A stretch of 64,000 bases of DNA from Demetria terragena DSM 11295 (GTDB lineage: Bacteria; Actinomycetota; Actinomycetes; Actinomycetales; Dermatophilaceae). The stretch spans positions 1 through 64,000 of the forward strand of contig NZ_AQXW01000003.1 in NCBI RefSeq assembly GCF_000376825.1. The letters are read 5' to 3'. Below the pieces are notes generated by a model, which saw only the letters and a program-made list of their open reading frames with translations, searched no databases and had not been told where the DNA came from. Position numbers and translations under genes: made by a program. Shown here one piece after another: positions 43,936-53,138 of the stretch. Each line of letters starts with the position of its first letter. Positions within the stretch are counted from its first letter, which is position 1.

Positions 43936-44028
43936 TATGCGGAGCGTGCGTCGACCTCCCGCCACGGTGAGGCGGGCGCTGCCGCCGCTCGCCTAGTCTT
44001 GGTCGAGCAGTCGGAAGGAGAACCGGGC

Positions 44029-45207
44029 GTGGGCGAGGTCTTTGCAGGTCGCTATGAGCTGATCGACATGATCGGCGAAGGCGGTATGGGCGCGGTCTGG
44101 CGGGTGCGGGACCTCAAGCGGGACCGCATCGTGGCGGCCAAGGTTTTGCGTCAGTCGGATGCGGGGTCGCTGCTGCGGTTCATGCGCGAGCAGGGTGTGC
44201 GCATCCATCACCCGCATGTTGTGACGCCGCTCGGCTGGGCGGGCGAAGACGATCAGGTGTTGTTCACGATGCCGATCGTCGAGGGCGGCTCGGTCGCGGA
44301 TCTCCTCAAGACGTCCGTCGTGCTGCCGCCGCGCTATGGGGCCGAGATCTTGCGTCAACTCCTGTCGGCGCTCGATGCCGTCCACAGCGCTGGAGTCGTG
44401 CACCGCGATATCAAACCTGCCAACCTCTTGCTGGATGCAACGGGCACCCAGAAGCCTCGCCTGTGGTTAACCGACTTTGGGGTGGCGCTTCCCGTCAACG
44501 AGCCCCGACTTACCGCCGTGTCCATGGTGATGGGTACGCCGGGCTACCTCGCGCCGGAGCAGTTGCGGGGTGCTGAACCCGACCCGACCGCCGATCTGTA
44601 TGCCGCCGGGATGGTCGGCTTGCAACTCGCCACCGGGCATCGTCCGCGTCCGCAGATGCGTACCGAGCGACTCGATTTGCCGCCTGCGCCGCGCGACGTG
44701 CCGCGGCCGCTATGGGACCTGCTCATCCGACTCGCGGACCCTGACCCGTCGGGCCGCCCGGCCTCAGCACGCGCTGCCTTGCAGGAGTTGGACGATCCGA
44801 ACCTGACCTGGCAGGACCAGCAGGCGGTGAACATCTCGCGGCGCATGCCCGACTTGACCGGAGTCTCCGAGGGTGAGTTCCTGCGGCCGGGTGAGGGCGA
44901 CGGCACGACGCCGCAGTCCTCGGCATCCACAACGGTGTCCCCTCAGGCGGCCACGACTCATCAACCGGTGGGGGCCGCGTCCACCTCGGGAAAGGGCCGA
45001 CTGCTGGCGCTGGTTGCCGCAGGAGTGATCGCGGTCGGTGCACTCGGTGCGACGTGGTGGCCGCGGTCCGGCGAGAGCCCCGCGCCAGATGTGGCCCAGC
45101 AAGGCGGCACGTGTGGTTGGTGGGACGCGGGCGCGACCGCGCGGGACGCCGACGGCACCTCGTTGCGCTGCCGTGCCGAGGGCAGCACCTTCACCTGGCA
45201 GGAGTGA
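44029..45207 (+). CDS. Transmembrane Ser/Thr protein kinase (PASTA-free)
   Basis: 392 residues from GTG 44029 with AAGGAG at 44015-44020; a -10 TAGTCT lies at 43994-43999. Kinase domain: IGEGGMGAVWRV, VAAKVL with the ATP Lys, VVHRDIKPANLLLD, LTDFGVAL and GTPGYLAPEQL are all complete, so it should be active. A TTA-free linker with Ser/Thr leads to one membrane segment (LLALVAAGVIAVGALGATWW), then a 45-residue outside domain with two Cys (GTCGWWDAG, SLRCRAEG). Sensor-type eukaryotic-like kinase; target unknown. Confidence 0.92.
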   Translation: MGEVFAGRYELIDMIGEGGMGAVWRVRDLKRDRIVAAKVLRQSDAGSLLRFMREQGVRIHHPHVVTPLGWAGEDDQVLFTMPIVEGGSVADLLKTSVVLPPRYGAEILRQLLSALDAVHSAGVVHRDIKPANLLLDATGTQKPRLWLTDFGVALPVNEPRLTAVSMVMGTPGYLAPEQLRGAEPDPTADLYAAGMVGLQLATGHRPRPQMRTERLDLPPAPRDVPRPLWDLLIRLADPDPSGRPASARAALQELDDPNLTWQDQQAVNISRRMPDLTGVSEGEFLRPGEGDGTTPQSSASTTVSPQAATTHQPVGAASTSGKGRLLALVAAGVIAVGALGATWWPRSGESPAPDVAQQGGTCGWWDAGATARDADGTSLRCRAEGSTFTWQE

Positions 45208-45302
45208 GCTCCCCGGCCGATGTCCGATGTGCAGGTCTGACGTTACGGTGGAGGCGTTGATTCACGTCCGGGTCACGACTCAAGCCCCACAGGAGGACGC
45301 TC

Positions 45303-46682
45303 ATGTCCATGTACCGCATCGTCAACCCCGCCACCGGCGAGCTCGTCGAGGAGTTTCCCACCGCGACCGATGACCAGATCGTTGACGCCCAGCAGCGCAA
45401 CCACCAGGCCTTTGCCGAGTGGGCCGCGCGGTCGGTGACGGAACGCGCCGGGGTTCTGACAGCGGTGGCGGACGCCTATGCCGAGCGTGCGGACGAGCTG
45501 GCCGAGATCATCAATCTCGAGATGGGCAAGGCGGTCCCCGAGGCCAAGGGTGAGATCAAACTCTCGGAGATGATCTACCGCTACTTCGCCGACCACGCCG
45601 AGACCTTCCTCGAGGACGAGCCGCTGCGCGGCACCGAAGGTGAAGACAAGGCGTGGATCCGCCGCAAGCCGGTGGGTTCGATCTTGGGCATCATGCCGTG
45701 GAATTTCCCCTACTACCAGGTGGCGCGGTTCGCGGCGCCCAACCTGGCGCTCGGCAACACCATCCTGCTCAAGCACGCCCCGCAGGACCCGAAGTCGGCC
45801 GCGGTCATGGAGGAGATCTTCCACGCGGCCGGCGTACCGGTTGACGCCTACATCAACATCTATGCGACCAACGAACAGGTCTCCGACGTCATCCTGCCGT
45901 CGCCGCTGAACCAGGGTGTGTCGGTCACCGGGTCCGAGCGCGCTGGGTCTGCGGTGGCCCAGGCCGCCGGCAAGAACCTCAAGAAGGTTGTGCTCGAGCT
46001 TGGCGGCTCGGACCCGTACATCCTGCTCGACACCGAAGACGTCAAGAAGACGGCGAAGGTGTTCTTCCGGTCGCGGATGGGCAACGTGGGGCAGGCCTGC
46101 AACAGCCCGAAGCGGATGATCGTGATGGACGACGTCTACGACGACTTCGCCGCAGAGTTGACTGACTTGGTCAAGGCGGCCACCCCGAGCGACCCGACCG
46201 CCGAAGGCGCAGCCCTCTCGCCGCTGTCGTCGATCGAGGCGCGGGACCGCTTCCTCGACCAGGTTGACGCGGTCGCGGCTGATGGCGCCAAGGTGCTTGC
46301 AGGTGGGCAGCGGTATGACAGCGCGAGCGCTCACGTACAGCCGGTCGTGTTCGAGGGCGTCGAGCCAGGAAAGCGCGGCTATCACGAAGAGCTCTTCGGT
46401 CCGGCGTTCATGCTCTTCCGCGCTTCGAGCGAAGACGAGGCGATCAAGATCGCCAACGACACCCCGTTCGGGCTGGGCTCGGCGGTGTTCTCCAGCGACA
46501 TCGAGCGCGCTGAGCGTGTCGGATCGCAGATCGAGGCCGGCATGGTGTTCCTCAATGCGCCCGAGAGCTCGCGAGAGTTCTTGCCCTTCGGTGGCGTGAA
46601 GCGCTCCGGTGTGGGGCGTGAGCTCGGCCCGCTGGCCATGGATGAGTTCGTGAACAAGCAGATGGTGTTCAAGAAGGGCTGA
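45303..46682 (+). CDS. Succinate-semialdehyde dehydrogenase-like ALDH (GabD1 type)
   Basis: 459 residues; ATG 45303 is preceded by AGGAGG and, further up, TACGGT (45244-45249). Motifs: IVNPATGELVEEF, GIMPWNFPYYQVARFAAPNL, LLKHAPQDP, VSVTGSERAGSAVAQAA, LELGGSDPYILL and NVGQACNSPKRMIV with the catalytic Cys, GVGRELG at the end. Short GabD1 group (M. tuberculosis Rv0234c). Likely converts succinate semialdehyde to succinate. Confidence 0.88.
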   Translation: MSMYRIVNPATGELVEEFPTATDDQIVDAQQRNHQAFAEWAARSVTERAGVLTAVADAYAERADELAEIINLEMGKAVPEAKGEIKLSEMIYRYFADHAETFLEDEPLRGTEGEDKAWIRRKPVGSILGIMPWNFPYYQVARFAAPNLALGNTILLKHAPQDPKSAAVMEEIFHAAGVPVDAYINIYATNEQVSDVILPSPLNQGVSVTGSERAGSAVAQAAGKNLKKVVLELGGSDPYILLDTEDVKKTAKVFFRSRMGNVGQACNSPKRMIVMDDVYDDFAAELTDLVKAATPSDPTAEGAALSPLSSIEARDRFLDQVDAVAADGAKVLAGGQRYDSASAHVQPVVFEGVEPGKRGYHEELFGPAFMLFRASSEDEAIKIANDTPFGLGSAVFSSDIERAERVGSQIEAGMVFLNAPESSREFLPFGGVKRSGVGRELGPLAMDEFVNKQMVFKKG

Positions 46683-46705
46683 CCGTCCGCCGCCCCCATA
46701 GGCAC

Positions 46706-46741
46706 ATCGGGCTCGAGGTCGACACCGACCTCGGGCCCGAT
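46706..46741. terminator. Hairpin between converging ALDH and secreted-protein genes
   Basis: 16-base arms (46706-46721 and 46726-46741) with one mismatch and a 4-base ACAC loop, in the 68-base space between two converging genes. Bidirectional termination likely. Confidence 0.7.
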
Positions 46742-46750
46742 CTGTGTCTG

Positions 46751-48016
46751 TCAGGCCTGGCCGCGCCGGAACCACACCACGACTACACCGAGACCAGCCA
46801 GGACGATCAGAGTCACCCCGACCTTGAGCACAAGACCGAGGACGCTGCCCGAGTTCTGGCCCTCCCCGCTGATCTGACCGACCGGCGGAGCCCCGACCTG
46901 CTGACCGTCGGAGGTGAAGCTTGGCCCGGCGGTCGCCTGGCCTTCGGTGCGGACGGTCAGCAGCGTCGGCATCGGCTTCGGGTTCTCCGGGAGCTTGCCG
47001 TCGGCGACAGAGCTCGGCGCCACCCGCAGGGAGACGACGTACCACCCGGGCTGGGTCGTCCAGACAGCGTTCTCCAGGGCAGTGTCGGTGATGGCGGCGT
47101 CGCGGTTAGCCCACCGCACCGGTGCGGTGAACGCCGAGAGCTGCTTCGGGTCGGACTCGCTGGTGCTGGAGACATAGGCCGTGGTTTTCTCGCCAAGCCC
47201 GACCGACACACCTTGTGGGCTGACAATGTCGAGGTCGACGTTGAGGTCGACCGGTGGCTGGTATCCGGTGCCGTTGGCGGGGACCTGCGCGGCCACGTCG
47301 AGTCGCTGGCCCCAGCCGACGTGCACCTTATAGAACGCACGTGCTCCTGGGACGACCTCGACCTTGGTCCCGGTGTCACCAGACAGGGGTGCCGCGGTGT
47401 GCGGGGTGGTCCCGGCCGCAACGTCTTTGTCGTCCTTGACCGGCAGCGGCCTGGCCTTGAGGTCGGACTCCTTGACGGCAGGCCCGAGGTCGCCCTCGGC
47501 CTTGGGCTCGCGGCTGTAGGTCAGTTCGACCTTGAGCGGTTCGGACGCTGTGGTCTCATCGTCCGATCCACGAGAGATCTGCAGCAGCAGGTCCTCGGCG
47601 GTGCCGCACGAGGCGTTGGTGGGCGGGTAATCGACGCGCTCGCTCTCCTTGCCTTCGAGGACCACCGCTGGGCTTAGACCATCGCCCGGGTTGCTTGCCG
47701 TCGCGGAGTCGGAGTCACAGGAGGTCTCGCCGTCGGGAAGCATCAGGTCGAAGGTGAGCGCGTCGCCGACCTTTGGTCCGGAGATGGCATACCCGGTCAA
47801 GACGACGCTCTCGCCGAGGGCCCGCGACAGGCGCAGGTAGCGAGCGTCGGTGTCAGCGGGGACCGAGAAGCGGTACTGGCCTGGTTCGATCTTCTCGCCG
47901 GACCCGGCTGCCGTCTGCGGCTTAACCTCGGGGGCCTCCGGGCCGGGACCGGCACTCGCCGCGCTGACGCTGACGAGCGTGAGAGCGCAGGCCGCGGCTA
48001 GTGCACGGATCTTCAC
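46751..48016 (-). CDS. Secreted, C-terminally membrane-anchored protein of unknown function
   Basis: 421 residues from GTG 48016, with AAGGAG upstream. Signal peptide (KIRALAAACALTLVSVSAAS then A-GPG) and a final membrane helix GSVLGLVLKVGVTLIVLAGL with a short basic tail make it a type I surface protein. Beta-rich middle with repeated jelly-roll-like stretches (GQYRFSVPADTDARYLRLS; GARAFYKVHVGWGQRLDVAAQ) and two Cys pairs. Resembles secreted pre-peptidase C-like repeats loosely; no enzyme motif. Downstream of the VWA and MoxR genes; may be served by them. Confidence 0.7.
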   Translation of the reverse strand: MKIRALAAACALTLVSVSAASAGPGPEAPEVKPQTAAGSGEKIEPGQYRFSVPADTDARYLRLSRALGESVVLTGYAISGPKVGDALTFDLMLPDGETSCDSDSATASNPGDGLSPAVVLEGKESERVDYPPTNASCGTAEDLLLQISRGSDDETTASEPLKVELTYSREPKAEGDLGPAVKESDLKARPLPVKDDKDVAAGTTPHTAAPLSGDTGTKVEVVPGARAFYKVHVGWGQRLDVAAQVPANGTGYQPPVDLNVDLDIVSPQGVSVGLGEKTTAYVSSTSESDPKQLSAFTAPVRWANRDAAITDTALENAVWTTQPGWYVVSLRVAPSSVADGKLPENPKPMPTLLTVRTEGQATAGPSFTSDGQQVGAPPVGQISGEGQNSGSVLGLVLKVGVTLIVLAGLGVVVVWFRRGQA

Positions 48017-48123
48017 AGGTACTCCTTGGCGGGCGAGGTTCTCCGAGCAGCCACGATACGGCGTACCCGCTACAGGCTGGCGCTGGTGCGGGTGGCCTGG
48101 CGGTTCACGCAGCGTCTCGCTCG

Positions 48124-49569
48124 TTAGACCGCGAGCGTGCGGCCGACGAAGGTACGCAACTGCTCTACGTTTCGGCATTCGTGCATGTCGACGATGCCCG
48201 AATACTGCCCTGCAATGGAGTCGCCGGTGTCCCAGGATCGGACCGGTTCCGGATTGAGCCACACCACCTGGCGCGCCTGGTCACGGATGGCTTGCAATGC
48301 TGAGTGCCGCGGCAACCCGTAGTTTGACCGCGCATCGCCCAGGATCAGCACCGTCGTCCGTGGGCCGACGGCGTCAAGGTGCCGTTCGGTAAAACTATCT
48401 AGGGCTTGCCCATAGGAACTGCCGGCGCCCCAGCCCAAGACCTTGCGGGTACGCAGCGCCGTCGTCACCACGTCGTCGGCGAGTCGGTCGGCATCCAGGA
48501 CCAGGTCGGTGATCTCGTCGGTCGTGCTGACGAAGGCAAAGACTCGGAGGCGCCGGAACTGGGTAGACAGCGCCTGCATGAGTGCCATGGTGAATGCGGA
48601 GAATCCCGCGACCGAGCCGCTGATGTCGCACAGGAGAACCAGGTCTGGGCGGTGTGGGCGGCGGTGCGCATAGGCCGGGTCGATCGGTATGCCGCCGGTG
48701 GAGAGCGACCGACGCAGCGTCTTTCGGACGTCGACCTGGCCGCGGCTTTGTGCACGTCGGCGGGAGCTAAGCCGAGCGGCGAGTCGCTTGGCCAACGGGT
48801 GGATCGTGGCGCGCAACTCTTCAAGGTCCTTGCTGCCCGAAGAGAGGAAGTCACGGGTCTCCACGGAATTCCGGACCGCATAGTCGGCGATCCGCTCGGT
48901 ACCGCGGACCTCGGCATTGCGACGTCGCGCCTCGGCCTCTACGCTTCGCCTGAATTCGGCTATAGCAGAACGCAATTCGTCGCGTTCGAAGCGGTCTTCA
49001 AAGCGGGGAGAGCCTGAGCCTCCGCCCGATCCCTCAGAACCCCCACCGGACGTGCTCGTGGCACCTCCTTCGCCGTCACCCACGAGGCTGCCCGGAGACC
49101 TGCGTTCCAGGGCGTCAGCGATGGCGGTCTGGGGCGCAAGGCGATCCAGCGCCTGCGCGGCCGACCAGCCCGGTTGACGATCCAGCGCGCCGAGGCGTTC
49201 AAGCGTCAAGGCGGCGAGCCTATCGAGTGCTTCAGCGTCATGGCGGGCCAGCGCGTCGGCGAGAAGATCGCGAAGCGCGGTGGAGACGTCTCGCTCGTCT
49301 CCCTCCGGCAACTCAGGCTGATGGTCTGTACGGGCGCCCAGCGCCGCCGGAAAATAGAGGTCGAAGACCTGGTCGAACACGGCGCGTTCGCCGGAGCGGC
49401 GAAGGAGAGCGCTGGCCAGACCGGTGCGCAACCGTTCCCGATCATCCAGCCCGAGGACTCGTACCGCGCGGCCAGCATCCGCAATGTCTGACGTCCCGAC
49501 GGCGAGGCCGTGCCGACGCAACGCCGCCGACATCGCGACGAGGCGTTCGGTGAGCCCAGTTTCAGGCAA
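48124..49569 (-). CDS. VWA (CoxE-like) domain protein
   Basis: 481 residues. N-terminal helices (LTERLVAMSAALRRHGLAVGTSDIADAGRAV region) lead to an acidic/Gly-rich linker (about residues 165-190) and then a VWA fold: LVLLCDISGSVAGFSAFTMAL (the DxSxS MIDAS) and LILGDARSNYG, with Thr in the middle. Such CoxE-like proteins act with a MoxR ATPase, here encoded upstream with an 8-base overlap. Function in assembling a partner complex is inferred. Confidence 0.88.
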   Translation of the reverse strand: MPETGLTERLVAMSAALRRHGLAVGTSDIADAGRAVRVLGLDDRERLRTGLASALLRRSGERAVFDQVFDLYFPAALGARTDHQPELPEGDERDVSTALRDLLADALARHDAEALDRLAALTLERLGALDRQPGWSAAQALDRLAPQTAIADALERRSPGSLVGDGEGGATSTSGGGSEGSGGGSGSPRFEDRFERDELRSAIAEFRRSVEAEARRRNAEVRGTERIADYAVRNSVETRDFLSSGSKDLEELRATIHPLAKRLAARLSSRRRAQSRGQVDVRKTLRRSLSTGGIPIDPAYAHRRPHRPDLVLLCDISGSVAGFSAFTMALMQALSTQFRRLRVFAFVSTTDEITDLVLDADRLADDVVTTALRTRKVLGWGAGSSYGQALDSFTERHLDAVGPRTTVLILGDARSNYGLPRHSALQAIRDQARQVVWLNPEPVRSWDTGDSIAGQYSGIVDMHECRNVEQLRTFVGRTLAV

Positions 49570-50434
49570 GGACGCGGTCCAGGTCGAGATCCGCGATCAC
49601 CGTGCTGACGTCTCGTTGGTGCTTCAGGACCACGCCGAGGCTCGATTTGACCGTCTCAGCATCGAGCTCGGAGGCGCCGAGCGCCAGGAGAGTGCGAGCC
49701 CAGTCGACCGTCTCGGCGACCGATGGTGATTTGCGCAGGTTCATGTCGCGCAAGGCTCCTACGACGCGAACGATGGAGGCGGTCATGGTCTCGGCGAGGT
49801 CGGGCACCTGAAGCTGGACGATCTTTCGCTCCAGGTCGGGGGTGGGGTAGTCGACGTGCAGGAAAAGGCAGCGACGCCGCAGGGCTTCAGAGAGCTCACG
49901 GGTGGCATTTGAGGTGAGAACGACCAGAGGGTGCGTTCGCGCGGTGACCGTTCCCAACTCAGGGACGGTCACCTGGAAGTCGGAGAGAATCTCCAGGAGT
50001 AGCCCTTCCATCTCCTCGTCGGCTTTGTCCAATTCGTCGACGAGAAGCACGACGGGCTGCTCGCTTTGGATCGCTGCGAGGAGCGGGCGAGGGAGGAGAA
50101 ACTCCTCGCTGAAGATGTCCGAACGCACACTGTCCCAACTAGATTCGCGCTCAGCAGTGATGCGCAGGAGTTGCTTGGCGTGATTCCACTCGTAGAGCGC
50201 CCGAGATTCGTCAACGCCCTCGTAGCACTGCAATCGGACCAGGTCGCGGCCGGTCGCGCGGGCGAGCGCCTTGGCGAGTTCGGTCTTTCCGACCCCAGCA
50301 GGGCCTTCAACCAGGAGCGGTTTGCCCAGGGTTGAGGCCAGATAGACGGTGGTCGCGATGGCATCGGAGGCGAGGTAGTCGGACGCGGCCAACCCATTCC
50401 GGGTCGAGTCGACGGAGCTGAATGGGGTGCTCAT
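49562..50434 (-). CDS. MoxR/CoxD-like AAA ATPase
   Basis: 290 residues. Walker A VEGPAGVGKTELAKALA, RLQCYEGVDESRALYEWNHA (the MoxR substrate loop), VVLLVDELDKADEEMEGLLLE as Walker B and VVLTSNATRELSEALRRRCL sensor 1 are clear. Partner of the VWA protein. Shorter than the MoxR at 20334-21377 and of a separate group. CAGGAT lies 6 bases before ATG 50434. Confidence 0.9.
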   Translation of the reverse strand: MSTPFSSVDSTRNGLAASDYLASDAIATTVYLASTLGKPLLVEGPAGVGKTELAKALARATGRDLVRLQCYEGVDESRALYEWNHAKQLLRITAERESSWDSVRSDIFSEEFLLPRPLLAAIQSEQPVVLLVDELDKADEEMEGLLLEILSDFQVTVPELGTVTARTHPLVVLTSNATRELSEALRRRCLFLHVDYPTPDLERKIVQLQVPDLAETMTASIVRVVGALRDMNLRKSPSVAETVDWARTLLALGASELDAETVKSSLGVVLKHQRDVSTVIADLDLDRVLA

Positions 50435-50460
50435 ACCCTCATCCTGCCGTGTGCCGGGGA

Positions 50461-51174
50461 TCAGCCCTGACTCAGGCGCTCAATGAGCGCGGTGAGACCC
50501 GCCGGGCCTGCTGCGGAACGAGCGATGAGGAAGCCAGCAATGCCCACGATCCAGGCCGTGGTGTCCGCGCCGTTCTTCTCCATCCACGCAGCGATGCGAC
50601 GAAGCACTGGTTCGATCATCGACCGCGCGCCAAGCCGGACTGCGAGCAGAGCCAGGGCGGGAAGCACCATGACAAGGCAGTACGCCGCGAGTAGCGCGAG
50701 CTGCGTTGGCGTCGCAAGGTCCGCCGTCGCCAGGAGTCCGATCGCCGCGAGATAGGGCAGCATCGTCGCCGCCTCCAGAACGCCCGCGACCAGTGCCAAC
50801 CCCACCAGGCCCCACGGCCCAGACTCATCGGCCATGATCCGGTCCTGCCCACGAGTCAATCGTCCGGGCCCGGCCGTGTCCCGCTTTCCCATGAAGAACG
50901 AGCCGATGAGCATGGCCAGCCCGACGACCAGCAGGATGCGTGCCCCGACGGGGGTTGCGGCTGCCGAGCTGAGGTCGCCCAGCCAGGCACGTCCGCCGAA
51001 CAGGAGAACAGTTCCGAGGGCGAGGTAGAACGTGGCGATGGTGCCGAGGTAGAGCAGATAGCGCGCGACGCATACCCCGTGAGGGCGCAACAAGAACAAC
51101 ACCGGCAGCAGCAGCGTGCCGATGCTCGTCGAGTCCACGATCGCTAGCACCACCAGGGGGCCAATAAGGGTCAT
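50461..51174 (-). CDS. GAP-family membrane transporter (LysE-like fold)
   Basis: 237 residues, six hydrophobic segments. Starts MTLIGPLVVLAIVDSTSIGT, the opening of the Sap/GAP family in actinobacteria, with LLFGGRAWLGDLSSAAATP and the PVLRRIAAWMEKNG tail. Mycobacterial relatives help move glycolipids or sulfolipids; cargo here unknown. Divergent from the histidine kinase gene 54 bases away. Confidence 0.8.
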   Translation of the reverse strand: MTLIGPLVVLAIVDSTSIGTLLLPVLFLLRPHGVCVARYLLYLGTIATFYLALGTVLLFGGRAWLGDLSSAAATPVGARILLVVGLAMLIGSFFMGKRDTAGPGRLTRGQDRIMADESGPWGLVGLALVAGVLEAATMLPYLAAIGLLATADLATPTQLALLAAYCLVMVLPALALLAVRLGARSMIEPVLRRIAAWMEKNGADTTAWIVGIAGFLIARSAAGPAGLTALIERLSQG

Positions 51175-51228
51175 TCCTGAAGCGCATCATGTGGGTACGC
51201 GGGTGCGCGTCCGCGAAACGAGTGAGAC

Positions 51229-52425
51229 ATGAGCGCACATGTCATTCCAATGGATGACCTACTCACCGCCGCGTGGAGAGAGAATGAGGCCATGGCGGTA
51301 GCCCACCCAGACCAGCGAGTAGCGCGTCGTGATGCGCTGACGGCGGGCGCGATCCTGATCGCGGGCCTGGCTGCGATCGCGGTGGGCATCACCGGGGACG
51401 TCGCGGTGCTCGGCGCAGCGTCACCGTGGTGGCACGCGATTCCCCTGATCGTGGGCGTCCTCGCGATCGCGGCGCAGCGTCGATGGCCTCGGGTTGCGCT
51501 CGCGGTGGGCGTGGCCTGTCTTGGCGTCGACGGCTTGAGCGGTTGGAGCCTCGGGACAGCCTTAGTGGCGTGGGAGGTGCTCTACACCGCGTCGTTGAGG
51601 TTCCCGTGGACATGGGTGAATCGACTGCGCCGAGGCGCGATCATCCTGGCCCTAGGTATCACCGTCGCGGTGGCCATCGTGACCCAGGATGTGCGCACGG
51701 TCGCCAATGTGGGAGTGGTGGTGTTCGCGGTCCTTGGAACACCGATCTGGTGGGGCGTTGACGTCCGGCGGCAAGCTGATATCGCCACGATGGTTGAGGA
51801 GAGAGCCGACCATGAACGCGACGAAGCGGTCCGCGCGGAGCGCGGGAGAATGGCTCGCGACCTCCATGACGCGGTCGCTGGTGACCTGTCCTCGATCTCG
51901 TTGCACGCCGAGGCGGCTTTGCGGCAGACCGCACCGGAAGATGCGACATATGAGTCTCTCGCCACGATCCGGCGGTCAGGGGTCCGCGCGATGGGCGAGC
52001 TCAGCACCATGATCAGCTTGCTGCGGCGCGACGCGGCCGATGACGTGGTTTCGGCTCCAGGCCTCGACGAACTGGGGAGCCTGGTCGATCATGCGCAAGC
52101 TTCTGGCCTACGGGTGCGGGTGAGTCGACATGGCGAGACCCCACTTCCATTGGCCGTCGATCACGCGGCATACCGCATCGTGCAGGAATCTCTGACCAAT
52201 GCCGTACGCCATGGCGGCCCCGGCGAAGTCGACCTGCGATATGTGGCTGGTCGCGATCTCGAAGTCGAAGTTCTAAGCCCCACGACCCGTGCCGACGCAA
52301 CGCGCGGGAGCGGATTGGGCCTGGTGACCATGCGCGAGCGGGCAGAGGGCCTTGGTGGTTCTTTCGAGTGCGGCGAGCATCATGGTCGGTGGCGGGTCTA
52401 CGCGCGAATGCCTCTGCAATCATGA
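51229..52425 (+). CDS. NarL-type two-component sensor histidine kinase
   Basis: 398 residues from ATG 51229; in-frame ATG 51250 or 51292 are alternatives. Five hydrophobic segments in the first 165 residues, then HisKA_3 dimer domain with RMARDLHDAVAGDLSSISLHA (phospho-His), and HATPase_c: YRIVQESLTNAVRHGG, GSGLGLVTMRERAEGLGGSF. Sensing part is membrane-embedded. Coupled to the response regulator (ATGA). Confidence 0.92.
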   Translation: MSAHVIPMDDLLTAAWRENEAMAVAHPDQRVARRDALTAGAILIAGLAAIAVGITGDVAVLGAASPWWHAIPLIVGVLAIAAQRRWPRVALAVGVACLGVDGLSGWSLGTALVAWEVLYTASLRFPWTWVNRLRRGAIILALGITVAVAIVTQDVRTVANVGVVVFAVLGTPIWWGVDVRRQADIATMVEERADHERDEAVRAERGRMARDLHDAVAGDLSSISLHAEAALRQTAPEDATYESLATIRRSGVRAMGELSTMISLLRRDAADDVVSAPGLDELGSLVDHAQASGLRVRVSRHGETPLPLAVDHAAYRIVQESLTNAVRHGGPGEVDLRYVAGRDLEVEVLSPTTRADATRGSGLGLVTMRERAEGLGGSFECGEHHGRWRVYARMPLQS

Positions 52426-53078
52426 TGGATTCACCAGTTCGGGTGCTCATTGCCGACGACCATGAAGCCATCCGCGCGGGACTGCGAGCGATCCTCAGCG
52501 CGGAGCCTGACATCGAGATCGTGGGCGAGGCGGCGGACGGCGAGGCGTGCGTACTCAATGCCCGAGCGTTGCGTCCCGATGTGGTGCTCATGGACGTACG
52601 CATGCCGCGTCTGGACGGCATTGCTGCCACAGAGCAGATCGTGCGGGAATCACTCGCGCAGGTCCTGGTGCTGACAACCTTCGGTCTGGACGAGTACGTC
52701 ACCGGCGCGATCGTGGCGGGTGCCGCTGGCTATCTGCTCAAGACGACGGACGGGCCGAGTCTGATCGACGCCGTCCACCGGGTGGCACGCGGTGAAGGAG
52801 TCCTTTCGCCCGAGGTGACCCGCCAGGTGATGTCCGCAGCCGCCGCCGTACGTCCGGCCCCGACCCTGGAACCGCCAGCTGAGTTCGGGGAGCTCACCGA
52901 ACGTGAACGCGAGATCCTTGTGGGTCTTGGCCGCGGACTGTCCAATATCGACCTTGCGCGAGATTTTGGAGTCTCGGAGGCGACCGTGAAGTCACACGTT
53001 TCTCGCGTTCTGGCCAAGCTCAACTGCCGCTCGAGAGTGCAGGCCGCGCTGCTGGCACGCGATGCCGGCCTGGTCTGA
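52422..53078 (+). CDS. NarL-family response regulator
   Basis: 218 residues from ATG 52422 (or 52425). Receiver with DDHEAIRAGL, VVLMDVRMPRLDG (phospho-Asp) and GYLLKTTDGPS; LuxR-type HTH with LTEREREILVGLGRGLSNIDL and VSEATVKSHVSRVLAKL. Pair with the kinase upstream. The next gene (PhoD-like, 53139) is on the same strand and could be a target; no site seen. Confidence 0.95.
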   Translation: MMDSPVRVLIADDHEAIRAGLRAILSAEPDIEIVGEAADGEACVLNARALRPDVVLMDVRMPRLDGIAATEQIVRESLAQVLVLTTFGLDEYVTGAIVAGAAGYLLKTTDGPSLIDAVHRVARGEGVLSPEVTRQVMSAAAAVRPAPTLEPPAEFGELTEREREILVGLGRGLSNIDLARDFGVSEATVKSHVSRVLAKLNCRSRVQAALLARDAGLV

Positions 53079-53138
53079 GTCGATTGCCCGACACCTTGTG
53101 GTCGCCGCTTAGTCATACGTTCCGGAAAGGGTGGTGGG

